Shown here piece after piece: positions 1 through 6,768 of a DNA stretch of 6,878 bases. The stretch's first letter is position 1; every line of letters starts with the position of its first letter. A program made the position numbers and the translations under genes. The notes below the pieces were generated by a model. The model made no database searches. It was not told the origin of the DNA and worked only from the letters and a program-made list of their open reading frames with translations. Origin of the DNA: an uncultured Selenomonadales bacterium (GTDB lineage: Bacteria > Bacillota > Negativicutes > Selenomonadales > Selenomonadaceae); the NCBI GenBank assembly GCA_937877655.1, contig CALFJC010000076.1, positions 1 to 6,878 on the forward strand. Direction: 5' to 3'.

Positions 1-50
1 ATAGAAACATCCTGTTTCTGTTGCGGGCGGGCGCACGTCCTGTGCGCCCG
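1..50. repeat. Double-hairpin GC-rich repeat, left copy (5' end cut by window)
   Basis: Two adjacent inverted repeats are visible. The first has arms 3-9 (AGAAACA) and 13-19 (TGTTTCT) around a TCC loop. The second has 9-bp perfect arms 28-36 (CGGGCGCAC) and 42-50 around the loop GTCCT. Both hairpin tips share the core AC(A/G)TCCTGT. A second copy lies at 6825-6878 in the same orientation: bases 20-49 match 6849-6878 at 27 of 30 positions. Two of the three differences form one base pair (G33-C45 here, A-T there). No T-run follows, so it does not look like a simple intrinsic terminator. It is most likely a dispersed intergenic (REP-like) element; the family name is unknown to me. Confidence 0.8.
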
Positions 51-79
51 TGTCTTCACAACCCGCTACAAATCTTTTC

Positions 80-119
80 ATTACGAATTACAAATTACGC
101 ATTACTCATTCCTAATTGC
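80..119. repeat. Degenerate 7-bp tandem repeat, consensus ATTACNN
   Basis: Five heptamers and a partial sixth run head to tail: ATTACGA, ATTACAA, ATTACGC, ATTACTC, ATTCCTA, ATTGC. The array ends five bases before the ribosome binding site of the first DUF262 gene, so it lies in the probable leader or promoter region of the cassette. The first four units keep ATTAC exactly and the last two decay. I see no convincing -35/-10 pair in or before it. Confidence 0.7.
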
Positions 120-124
120 TTTTC

Positions 125-130
125 GGAGGG
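125..130 (+). promoter_or_regulatory. Ribosome binding site of the first DUF262 gene
   Basis: GGAGGG lies five bases before the ATG at 136. It is a near-perfect Shine-Dalgarno sequence and fixes this start. Confidence 0.8.
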
Positions 131-135
131 ATTTT

Positions 136-1848
136 ATGTCTAAGCTCGAAATGAAATTTGTTAATGACATCACAGGAAATTTTTTCGTGCCTTCTTATCA
201 GCGCGGCTATCGTTGGGGAAAACCGGAAGTCATTCGTCTGCTTGAGGACGTTTATAATCTGGTTAATTACAAAGAAGATCTGCGCGGCTATTGCCTTCAA
301 CCGATTGTCGTAAGAAAAAATTTCGCGGAAAATTATTTTGAAGTCATTGACGGACAGCAACGCTTGACAACTTTATTTCTGATTTACAATTACATGCACA
401 AAGCAAGCAACGGTTTTATTGAGAAGCCGAAATTTTCTTTGGACTACGAGACGCGCAAGGGCTCAAAAAATTTTTTGGAGAATATCAATTTCAATTTGCG
501 AAATGACAACGTCGATTTTTATTTTATGGCACAGGCTTACGAAAATATCAAAGATTGGTTCTCAAAAAAAGGCGAGATGTCTCTGACAATGCCGACTTTG
601 AAAAATTTGTTGGCTAAGAACGTAAAAATCATTTGGTATGAAGTCGACGATAGCGAAGACGCAAACGCAATGTTCACGCGGCTCAATATCGGCAAAATTC
701 CTTTAACAAGTGCCGAGCTCGTCAAGGCTATGTTTCTAAGCAGTGAAAATAAAAATATGGATGCCCGCCGCCAAAACGAAATTGCTTTGCAATGGGACAA
801 TATTGAAAAGGAATTGCACAATGATTCGCTCTGGTATTTCTTGACAAATAATTCCGCCAAAAAATATCAGACGCGCATCGATTTAATTTTGGATTTGATG
901 GCGGGCAAAGAAAACACATTTTCTTATTTCGATTCCAAGCGGCGCGGCGAAGATTTAAATGACATCTGGGAGAAAATTGTTCGCAGCTTTTTGCTTCTGA
1001 AAGATTGGCGCGAAAATCACGAGCTTTATCACAAAATCGGCTATCTTATCGCTTCCGGTTACAAAAATCTTTCCGACATTTACAAAGAAGCGCAAGGACT
1101 TTCCAAGAGTAAATTTTCGGCGCGGCTTGACAAACTCATTAAGGCGAGCGTTCGTTTGGAAGAGGACGAAAATTATTCCGATTGGAATTACAACGACAAC
1201 AAAGACAAAGAAAAAATTCGCAGGTTGTTGTTGCTTTTCAATGTCGAGTCGGTGCGGCAAAACGGCGAGCAGTCCCAATGGTTTCCTTTCGACAAATATA
1301 AATTCGGCGGCAAGGAGAAAAATTCGTGGAGTTTGGAGCACATTAACGCCGTCAATTCGCAAGAAGCGGGAACTCAAGAGCAATGGCGCGAGTGGTTGAG
1401 TCTTCATAAAAGTTCATTGAAAAATTCTCCCGAAGAAAATAAAAATCTTCTCGATGAAATTAACAAATTGCTCAATCTGAAGGAAATTAAAGGGCGACAA
1501 TTCAGAGAGTTGCAGGAAAAAATCTTTAAAAAATTTTCTCCCGAAACTCTCCGCGAAGAATCGAATGATTCTATCGCCAATCTTGCCTTGCTGAAATGCG
1601 AAGACAATTCCGCGCTGGGCAATTCGATTTTCGACGTGAAACGCAACGAAATTATCAAACTCGATATGAAAGGCGCGTTCATTCCCTTTTGTACGAAGAT
1701 GATTTTCCTGAAGTACTACACCAAGTCGGAGAAAAATCAAATTCATTTTTGGAGCGCAAATGACCGCCGCGCTTATCTCGACGCGATTAACAAAGTGCTG
1801 GAAAATTTTTTGACGGAGAAAATCAGAATTTCGGAGCGGGAGGGATAA
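136..1848 (+). CDS. DUF262 + DUF1524 (GmrSD-like) protein, probable DNA-targeting defence nuclease
   Basis: This is a complete protein of 570 residues. Residues 18-27 (VPSYQRGYRW) and 72-80 (DGQQRLTTL) are the hallmark motifs of the DUF262/GmrS fold, a ParB/Srx-like nucleotide-binding and hydrolysis domain. Residues 180-191 (FTRLNIGKIPLT) and the following AELVKA are the family's third conserved block. The C-terminal part carries the DUF1524/GmrD HNH-like signature: SLEHINA at 399-405 with candidate catalytic H402, then IANLALL (480-486), N491, LGN (494-496) and KR (502-503). GmrSD enzymes are type IV restriction systems that cut modified phage DNA, and other DUF262-DUF1524 proteins such as SspE and BrxU also act in phage defence. 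A similar role here is inference and the target is unknown. The stop is one base before the next ATG, which suggests translational coupling with the second DUF262 gene. No signal peptide or membrane segment is apparent, so it should be cytoplasmic. Confidence 0.88.
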   Translation: MSKLEMKFVNDITGNFFVPSYQRGYRWGKPEVIRLLEDVYNLVNYKEDLRGYCLQPIVVRKNFAENYFEVIDGQQRLTTLFLIYNYMHKASNGFIEKPKFSLDYETRKGSKNFLENINFNLRNDNVDFYFMAQAYENIKDWFSKKGEMSLTMPTLKNLLAKNVKIIWYEVDDSEDANAMFTRLNIGKIPLTSAELVKAMFLSSENKNMDARRQNEIALQWDNIEKELHNDSLWYFLTNNSAKKYQTRIDLILDLMAGKENTFSYFDSKRRGEDLNDIWEKIVRSFLLLKDWRENHELYHKIGYLIASGYKNLSDIYKEAQGLSKSKFSARLDKLIKASVRLEEDENYSDWNYNDNKDKEKIRRLLLLFNVESVRQNGEQSQWFPFDKYKFGGKEKNSWSLEHINAVNSQEAGTQEQWREWLSLHKSSLKNSPEENKNLLDEINKLLNLKEIKGRQFRELQEKIFKKFSPETLREESNDSIANLALLKCEDNSALGNSIFDVKRNEIIKLDMKGAFIPFCTKMIFLKYYTKSEKNQIHFWSANDRRAYLDAINKVLENFLTEKIRISEREG

Positions 1849-1849
1849 A

Positions 1850-3286
1850 ATGTTACAGACTTTCATAAATATTTTTCAAGGCGACGTTCGGCAAATAATT
1901 ATCCCGAAAATTCAACGCGACTACGCGCAGGGCAGAGATACGGCGGAAATTCGGCGTGTGCGCGAAAGATTTTTGGACGCGCTTTATAAAGCCGTCACGA
2001 CCGACGAAAAAGTTAAACTCGATTTTATCTACGGCGAATTGTGCGACGGAATTTTGACGCCGCTCGACGGACAGCAACGCCTTACGACACTTTTTCTCCT
2101 GCATTGGTACGCCGCCAAAAAAGAAAACATTCCGCCCGCCGAATTTGAGTTCCTTAAAAATTTTTCTTACGATACGCGCCCCGATTCAAGGGATTTTTGC
2201 AAATTTCTTGTCGGTTGCGAAGTTTCTTTCGACAAAGAAAAATTATCTGCCGAGATAGAAGATGACGCCGATTTTCCTTTGAGTTGGAAAAAAGATCCGA
2301 CGGTAAGTTCAATGCTCGTCATGCTTGACGCGATTAACGAAAAATTTTTCCGCGCAGAAAATTTATGGGAGAAACTCAAGGGCGGCGCGATTTCGTTTTA
2401 TTTCCTGTCGATTGAAGACATGGGCTTGACGGACGAACTTTACATTACGATGAATTCTCGCGGCAAGCCGCTGACTGATTTTGAACATTTCAAGGCGGAG
2501 TTCAAAAGGCGGCTCGATGAAATTGACGCGCAACTTTCCGACAAAATCGTTTTGAAAATCGACACCGTTTGGACTGATTTGCTGTGGAATTATCGGGATA
2601 AAAATATGGTCGACAATTCTTTTCTAAATTATTTCGGTTTCCTGTGCGACGTGATTTTGTATTGCAAGGGAAAAACTCCGCAAGGCAAGAGCCGCGAGCC
2701 TTTCGATTTGTTGGAAGAATTTTTCGGCGGAGACATTCAAGAAAATATTGACTTCATGGAAAAAAGTTTTGATTGTTGGTTTGAACTTTCCAAGCGCGAA
2801 GAAATTCCCGGCTTTTTCGCCGACAGAGTTTCAAATGGCAGTCGAAAGGATAAAAATGTTAATCAACACGCGGCGGGAAAAATCATAACTTACTTTGACG
2901 ACGCAGATTTTTTCGGCGATTGTTTGAAGTCTTACAAAAATTTTTCGCTCGGAAAAGTCATCATGCTTTACGCCTTTCAAACTTATCTTTTGAACGAAGA
3001 AAAAATTTCGGACAAAGATTTTCGGCGGCGCATTCGCATTGTGAATAATCTGGTAACAAATTCGCGTGATGCCGAGCTGAGCAACAGCGAAAACCGCAAC
3101 AACGGCAACAGAATTCCCGCCATGCTTGAACAGGTTGACAGCATAATTATTCACGGGAAAATTCTTCAGCGCAATGAAATTCAAACCGACAATTTCTATA
3201 ACTTCAACGAGATTCAGCTTAAGGAAGAGCGAGAAAAACTTTCTTGGACGCAAAAAAAATCCCGACAAAGCCGAATCGCTTTTTGA
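1850..3286 (+). CDS. Second DUF262 protein, N-terminal portion (frameshifted; stops early)
   Basis: This frame gives 478 residues, of which about 469 look genuine. DUF262 motifs are clear: IPKIQRDYAQGR at 18-29, LDGQQRLTTLF at 72-82, and MNSRGKPLT followed by FEHFKAEF at 201-218. These differ in detail from the upstream gene, so the pair are distant paralogues rather than a recent duplication. No EHI/HNH DUF1524 signature is visible. ATG 1850 follows the upstream stop by one base, and a purine-rich GCGGGAGGG just before it serves as ribosome binding site. The last residues (SRQSRIAF) follow an A8 tract and look out of frame. Family-like sequence resumes at once in another frame and runs to 4007. 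With one A fewer the product would have 718 residues. The N-terminal part alone keeps the whole recognisable DUF262 domain, so a truncated product might be stable, but full function is doubtful if the shift is real. Confidence 0.82.
   Translation: MLQTFINIFQGDVRQIIIPKIQRDYAQGRDTAEIRRVRERFLDALYKAVTTDEKVKLDFIYGELCDGILTPLDGQQRLTTLFLLHWYAAKKENIPPAEFEFLKNFSYDTRPDSRDFCKFLVGCEVSFDKEKLSAEIEDDADFPLSWKKDPTVSSMLVMLDAINEKFFRAENLWEKLKGGAISFYFLSIEDMGLTDELYITMNSRGKPLTDFEHFKAEFKRRLDEIDAQLSDKIVLKIDTVWTDLLWNYRDKNMVDNSFLNYFGFLCDVILYCKGKTPQGKSREPFDLLEEFFGGDIQENIDFMEKSFDCWFELSKREEIPGFFADRVSNGSRKDKNVNQHAAGKIITYFDDADFFGDCLKSYKNFSLGKVIMLYAFQTYLLNEEKISDKDFRRRIRIVNNLVTNSRDAELSNSENRNNGNRIPAMLEQVDSIIIHGKILQRNEIQTDNFYNFNEIQLKEEREKLSWTQKKSRQSRIAF
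3252..3259 (+). other. A8 tract at the frameshift in the second DUF262 gene
   Basis: The codons CAA-AAA-AAA-TCC in the upstream frame lead to a stop at 3284-3286. Reading CAA-AAA-AAT-CCC, as with one A removed, joins smoothly to the frame ending at 4007. The needed shift is +1 (or -2). Other A8 tracts occur in frame at 3625-3632 and in gatB at 4462-4469, so such tracts are tolerated in this genome. Confidence 0.75.
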
Positions 3287-4007
3287 GTTGGAGGATCATT
3301 ATTTGTTGGGCGGGCGAATCGGGATTGTCGGCTTGGAAAATCCCGAAAACTTTGCGCGATTCATTTCGTTGTTCAAATGCGATTACGATAAAATTTCTTG
3401 TGCACTGTTGATTATGGACGATTATCATCAAGTTGATAACAACGGAAAACGCTGTCAGCTCGGCTCGACGGATCCAAAATCTTGGCAAAATCTTTTTCAT
3501 GAAAGCTCGTTGGTTAAAGGTTTTGAAAATACGAAAGAGGCTTTGGAATTGCTTTTGTACGGCGAGGAAAATTTCTCCGACACTTACCTTGAAAAAATTA
3601 TCGAGGATTATCTTGCCGATTGCGAAAAAAAATCGGAGTTTGAGTGGGCGTATTACTTCATAAAGTACAAAGACTTTCGCCCGCCGCGTTACGGAAAATA
3701 TTATTGGGAAGATTTTAAAGACGCGCCGTATTGTTTCGCCGCGCTGTACACGGAGCAGAAAATGTCGGTTAATTCTTATCAACCCTTTTTGAAGGCGGCG
3801 GCGATTGGTGAGATTTCGCGTGATGAATTGGGAATGCTCCTTGACTTCGGAAATTTTTATGTCGAGTGCGAAAATGATTCTTACGTTGTCAAAAATTGGA
3901 ATGGCGGCGCGGAGCAAAATCGTTTGACGATAAATCAGCGCAACGGCATTGACACGGAAGACAGGATAAAAAAATTCAAAACATGGGCGGCAGATAATTT
4001 TTGGTGA
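3252..4007 (+). pseudogene. C-terminal portion of the second DUF262 protein, displaced by frameshift
   Basis: About 250 residues in this frame continue the protein interrupted at 3252-3259. The joined stretch reads KEEREKLSWTQKN then PDKAESLFELEDHYLLGGRI. The pattern of a glutamate/lysine-rich helix followed by F-LEDH-LL-GRIG resembles what I recall from the later part of long DUF262 proteins (not checked). Further on are ALLIMDDYHQV and SWQNLFHES, and a tail rich in aromatic residues. I do not recognise a named domain and see no HNH, PD-(D/E)XK or helicase motif. The open frame extends back to an ATG at 3174, but the residues before 3252 look like an out-of-frame shadow of the upstream coding frame, and that ATG has no good ribosome binding site. 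I therefore read this as one broken gene, not two. Whether the break is biological or a sequencing error in a homopolymer cannot be told from the sequence. Confidence 0.75.
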
Positions 4008-4017
4008 AAAATTTTGC

Positions 4018-4044
4018 GGCTGTTCCGAAAGGATCGGCTTTTTT
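4018..4044 (+). terminator. Intrinsic terminator after the DUF262 cassette
   Basis: Arms 4018-4026 (GGCTGTTCC) and 4031-4039 (GGATCGGCT) enclose a GAAA tetraloop. The stem has nine positions with one T-T mismatch and two G-T wobbles. A run of six T's (4039-4044) follows. It starts 11 bases after the stop at 4007 and separates the cassette from gatB. Confidence 0.75.
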
Positions 4045-4065
4045 GTTGCGTAAATCTGCGCGGCG

Positions 4066-4093
4066 TTGTAAAATTTGACGCGGCACTTTTAAT
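4066..4093 (+). promoter_or_regulatory. Possible sigma-A promoter of gatB
   Basis: TTGTAA (4066-4071) and TTTAAT (4088-4093) are spaced by 16 bases and match the consensus at four and five of six positions. A competing -35 candidate, TTGACG at 4075-4080, has no well-spaced -10: TATAAA at 4102 is 21 bases away. Having a promoter here fits the terminator just upstream, but the exact boxes are uncertain. Confidence 0.4.
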
Positions 4094-4114
4094 TTGAACT
4101 TTATAAAAATTTTT

Positions 4115-4120
4115 GAGGTG
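4115..4120 (+). promoter_or_regulatory. Ribosome binding site that fixes the gatB start at TTG 4127
   Basis: GAGGTG lies six bases before TTG 4127. Starting at the earlier in-frame TTG 4094 would put this sequence inside the gene, and would add 11 residues before the MKYEAVIGLE beginning typical of the family. Confidence 0.8.
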
Positions 4121-4126
4121 ATAAAT

Positions 4127-5569
4127 TTGAAGTATGAAGCGGTAATCGGTCTTGAGATTCACAGCGAGTTGAAGACTGCGACGAAAATTTTCTGCGGATG
4201 CGCAACGACTTTCGGCGCGGAGCAAAATACTCACGTTTGCCCAGTATGTCTCGGACTGCCGGGCGTTTTGCCGACGATTAATAAAAAAGTTGTCGAGTTC
4301 GCGATTAAAGCGGGGCTCGCCACGAATTGCAAAATCAACAAGTACAGCAAATTCGACAGGAAAAATTATTATTATCCCGACCTGCCCAAAAATTGGCAGA
4401 CTTCGCAATACGATTTGCCGATAGCTTATGCGGGGCATGTTGAAATTGACGTTGACGGCGTAAAAAAAATTGTCCGCCTTACGCGGATTCATATGGAAGA
4501 GGACGCGGGAAAACTCGTTCACAGCGGTACGACGATAAAAGATTCTGCAAGTTCCAACGTCGATTATAATCGCACGGGTGTTCCGCTGATTGAAATTGTC
4601 TCCGAACCCGACATGCACTCCGCCGCCGAAGCCCGCGCTTACATGGAGAAAATCAAATCGATTCTCGAATATATCGACGTCAGCAACTGCCGCATGGAAG
4701 AAGGAAATCTCCGCGCAGATATAAATGTTTCGTTGCGCCCCGTTGGCAGTGCCAAGCTCGGCACTCGTACCGAAATGAAAAATATAAATTCGTTCAAAGC
4801 TCTTGAAGACGCGATTAACTACGAAATTGAGCGGCAGGCTGAAGTTTTGGACGACGGCGGCGAAATTATTCAGGAGACGCGCACTTGGAATCCCGAAAAG
4901 GGAATTACTCAATCAATGCGTTCAAAGGAAGATGCGCATGATTATCGCTACATGCCCGAACCGGATTTGCCGCCGATAATCACGACGGACGAAGAAATTG
5001 CGGCGTTCAAAAAATCTCTGCCCGAATTGCCCGATGCCCGCCGCGAACGTCTGATAAAAAATTTCGGACTCAGCGAATACGACGCGGGGATTATCACTAG
5101 CTCGCGAGCTATGGCGGAGTATTTTGATTCTGTCGTCGATAACGGAGCCGATGCCAAAGCCGCCGCGAATTGGATCATGGGCGATCTCTCAAAAAATCTC
5201 AACGCGGACAATTTGACGATTGAAAATTCTCCTGTCGACGCAAAACGTCTTGCGGAAATGATTCAGCTTATTGCGAAAGGAACCATCAGCGGAAAAATTG
5301 CCAAAACCGTTTTCGCCGAAATGTGGACTTCGCCCTTATCTCCCGCGCAGATTGTAAAAGACAAAGGGCTTGTGCAAATCACGGACAGCGGCGCGATTGA
5401 AGGCGTTATCGAGGAAGTTATTGCAAAAAATCCCAAAGCCGTTGAAGAATATCGCGGCGGCAAGAAAAAAGCTCTGGGCGCGTTGGTCGGGCAGGTTATG
5501 AAACTCACGAAGGGAAAAGCCAATCCGCAACTCGTTAATCAACTCCTCGCCAAAAAATTGGAGGCATAA
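4127..5569 (+). CDS. gatB: Aspartyl/glutamyl-tRNA(Asn/Gln) amidotransferase subunit B
   Basis: GatB is the tRNA-binding and transamidating subunit of GatCAB, which converts Glu-tRNA(Gln) and Asp-tRNA(Asn) to the amidated forms in the cytoplasm, using ammonia released by GatA. From the TTG at 4127 the protein has 480 residues, the normal length. Visible family landmarks are GLEIHSELKT (8-17), the zinc-site cysteines C23, C25, C38 and C41, YYYPDLPK (81-88), RIHMEEDAGK (120-129), DYNRTGVPLIEIVSEPD (146-162), and RMEEGNLRADINVS (189-202). The C-terminal GatB/YqeY domain ends in GKANPQLVNQLLAKKL. W90 stands where most members have Y or F (the YQ.SQ stretch), a mild change. The gene appears intact and functional. 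Its usual partners gatC and gatA are not adjacent upstream, where the DUF262 cassette sits instead. The next gene starts three bases after the stop, so the two are probably cotranscribed. Confidence 0.97.
   Translation: MKYEAVIGLEIHSELKTATKIFCGCATTFGAEQNTHVCPVCLGLPGVLPTINKKVVEFAIKAGLATNCKINKYSKFDRKNYYYPDLPKNWQTSQYDLPIAYAGHVEIDVDGVKKIVRLTRIHMEEDAGKLVHSGTTIKDSASSNVDYNRTGVPLIEIVSEPDMHSAAEARAYMEKIKSILEYIDVSNCRMEEGNLRADINVSLRPVGSAKLGTRTEMKNINSFKALEDAINYEIERQAEVLDDGGEIIQETRTWNPEKGITQSMRSKEDAHDYRYMPEPDLPPIITTDEEIAAFKKSLPELPDARRERLIKNFGLSEYDAGIITSSRAMAEYFDSVVDNGADAKAAANWIMGDLSKNLNADNLTIENSPVDAKRLAEMIQLIAKGTISGKIAKTVFAEMWTSPLSPAQIVKDKGLVQITDSGAIEGVIEEVIAKNPKAVEEYRGGKKKALGALVGQVMKLTKGKANPQLVNQLLAKKLEA
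5558..5566 (+). promoter_or_regulatory. Ribosome binding site of the methyltransferase gene
   Basis: TTGGAGGCA, with the GGAGG core at 5560-5564, lies inside the last codons of gatB. It is eight bases before TTG 5573 and supports that non-ATG start. Confidence 0.75.
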
Positions 5570-5572
5570 AAA

Positions 5573-6721
5573 TTGAGCGCAGAATTTATAAAAATGATCT
5601 CCGAACTTCACGAAGAAAGATTTAAAATGCATTTGGTGGAGCTGGTAAAAAATCAAACACCCTGCGGAGTTTTCTTCAGTTTCGGATTCAATTCAAGCAG
5701 GGCGGCAAAAAATGTTCAAATGATTATCAAAGCGAAGGTAAACCTTACTTGCGCAATCGTGCTCGATACCGTCCAGGAAGAACAGCTGAAAGATTTAATT
5801 GAATTGCCCGTCGTGACATTGGATAATGTTCCTTTCCTGAATGAAAAACCCAAAACAGTTCTTATCTTAAACGAGCTTAGAGATCCCGCCTTTATTCCTT
5901 ATTTTGCTCAATACGGAATCAAAATGATTAAGTTCATACAGAACGACAATTTTTCTCCCGTAATGAAACATTTGCCCGAAATTTTTTCTGTCTACGAAAT
6001 GCTCGGCAGTGATGAATCCAAAAAAGTTTTTCGTGCGGTGATTAAAGGACGACTTACAGGCAGAGTCAGCGAATATCGTTTTGCGCCGGAGCCGCAATAT
6101 TTTTTGAAAGGATTCACTCCGAATATGGGAGATATTGCGATTGACGGCGGAGCTTACGACGGAGCGACTGCTCTAAAATTCAACAGATGCGGCGCAAAAG
6201 TTTATTCCTTTGAGATGGACGCTAAGAACTATCAAAACTGCACAGATAACCTTAAGTCTTTAAAAACGGACATTACGCTTGAAAATCTCGGCTTAAGCGA
6301 TAAGGAAGGCGAAGAAAATTATTATTCGTCCGGAACGGGAAGTCGTAAGAATGTAAAAGGCACGGTAACGGGAAAATTTATCGACCTTGATACTTACGTT
6401 TTGAGAAAAAATTTGCCTCGCGTCGATTATATCAAGCTTGACATTGAAGGCGCGGAACTTGAAATGTTGCACGGCGCGGCGAAGACCATCGCTCGTTGCA
6501 AGCCGAAAATGGCGGTCAGTGCCTATCACAAGTCCGAAGATTTATGGACGCTTGCACCTTATATAAAGTCTCTTTGCCCGGATTATAAATTTGAGTTCCG
6601 CCATTACCTTAACGATTGCACAAATTATAGTTTGAATGACAACGAACGCGCAGTATTAAAACGCTTCGGTTTGAGTTATCTTTTGCCTTCACATTGTGAA
6701 ATGGTTTTGTACTGTCGGTAA
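5573..6721 (+). CDS. FkbM-family SAM-dependent methyltransferase with extra N-terminal region
   Basis: This is a protein of 382 residues from a TTG start. The C-terminal half is a class I methyltransferase of the FkbM (Methyltransf_21) type. The SAM-binding motif I is DGGAYDGATALKF (191-203), the acidic residue after strand 2 is E214 in YSFEMD, IDLDTYV lies at 270-276, and the FkbM hallmark YIKLDIEGAELEMLHGA is at 286-302, with HCEMVLYC near the end. FkbM proteins methylate hydroxyl groups on natural products, glycans or glycolipids; the substrate here is unknown. Residues 1 to about 135 are not part of that domain. They alternate strand-like hydrophobic runs (CGVFFSFGF, CAIVLDT, KTVLILNE) with helices, suggesting a Rossmann-like fold. 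YEMLGSDESKKVF (141-153) links the halves. The gene begins three bases after gatB, so it is probably in the same transcript, though no functional link between the two is evident. The product should be soluble; no signal peptide or membrane segment is seen. Confidence 0.9.
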   Translation: MSAEFIKMISELHEERFKMHLVELVKNQTPCGVFFSFGFNSSRAAKNVQMIIKAKVNLTCAIVLDTVQEEQLKDLIELPVVTLDNVPFLNEKPKTVLILNELRDPAFIPYFAQYGIKMIKFIQNDNFSPVMKHLPEIFSVYEMLGSDESKKVFRAVIKGRLTGRVSEYRFAPEPQYFLKGFTPNMGDIAIDGGAYDGATALKFNRCGAKVYSFEMDAKNYQNCTDNLKSLKTDITLENLGLSDKEGEENYYSSGTGSRKNVKGTVTGKFIDLDTYVLRKNLPRVDYIKLDIEGAELEMLHGAAKTIARCKPKMAVSAYHKSEDLWTLAPYIKSLCPDYKFEFRHYLNDCTNYSLNDNERAVLKRFGLSYLLPSHCEMVLYCR

Positions 6722-6749
6722 CTTTCTTTTCGCGCACAAAGAAAGTTTT
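6720..6749. terminator. Hairpin overlapping the methyltransferase stop codon, possible weak terminator
   Basis: Perfect 10-bp arms 6720-6729 (AACTTTCTTT) and 6738-6747 (AAAGAAAGTT) flank an 8-base loop. The 5' arm starts within the TAA stop and four T's end the structure. The stem is AT-rich, so terminator strength would be low. It may equally be an intergenic repeat. Confidence 0.45.
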
Positions 6750-6768
6750 CATAGAAAAAGCTTATTAA

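Noticed and set aside
3174..3251. ATG 3174 as start of an independent gene running to 4007
   Set aside because: The 26 codons before the A8 tract translate to low-complexity sequence out of frame with the well-supported DUF262 frame. No ribosome binding site precedes the ATG, and the family-like sequence starts exactly at the A tract.
3252..3259. Programmed -1 ribosomal frameshift on the A8 tract
   Set aside because: A -1 shift leads into the wrong third frame. The continuation needs +1 or -2, which fits an indel or transcriptional slippage better than a classical -1 slippery site.
3219..3917. Minus-strand open frame (232 codons) opposite the second DUF262 gene
   Set aside because: The translation has no recognisable motif and mirrors the plus-strand codon bias. 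The plus-strand frame carries the family-like sequence.
4094..4126. Upstream TTG 4094 as the gatB start
   Set aside because: It would bury the GAGGTG ribosome binding site within the coding region and add residues absent from the usual MKYEAVIGLE beginning. TTG 4127 has the correct spacing.
3935..4912. Long minus-strand open frame (325 codons) across the gatB start
   Set aside because: It lies antisense to the unmistakable gatB and across the intergenic terminator, with low-complexity Phe/Asn/Arg-rich sequence typical of a codon-bias shadow.
5098..5111. 14-bp perfect palindrome TAGCTCGCGAGCTA inside gatB
   Set aside because: One such palindrome is roughly expected by chance in a window of this size, and it lies in ordinary coding sequence.
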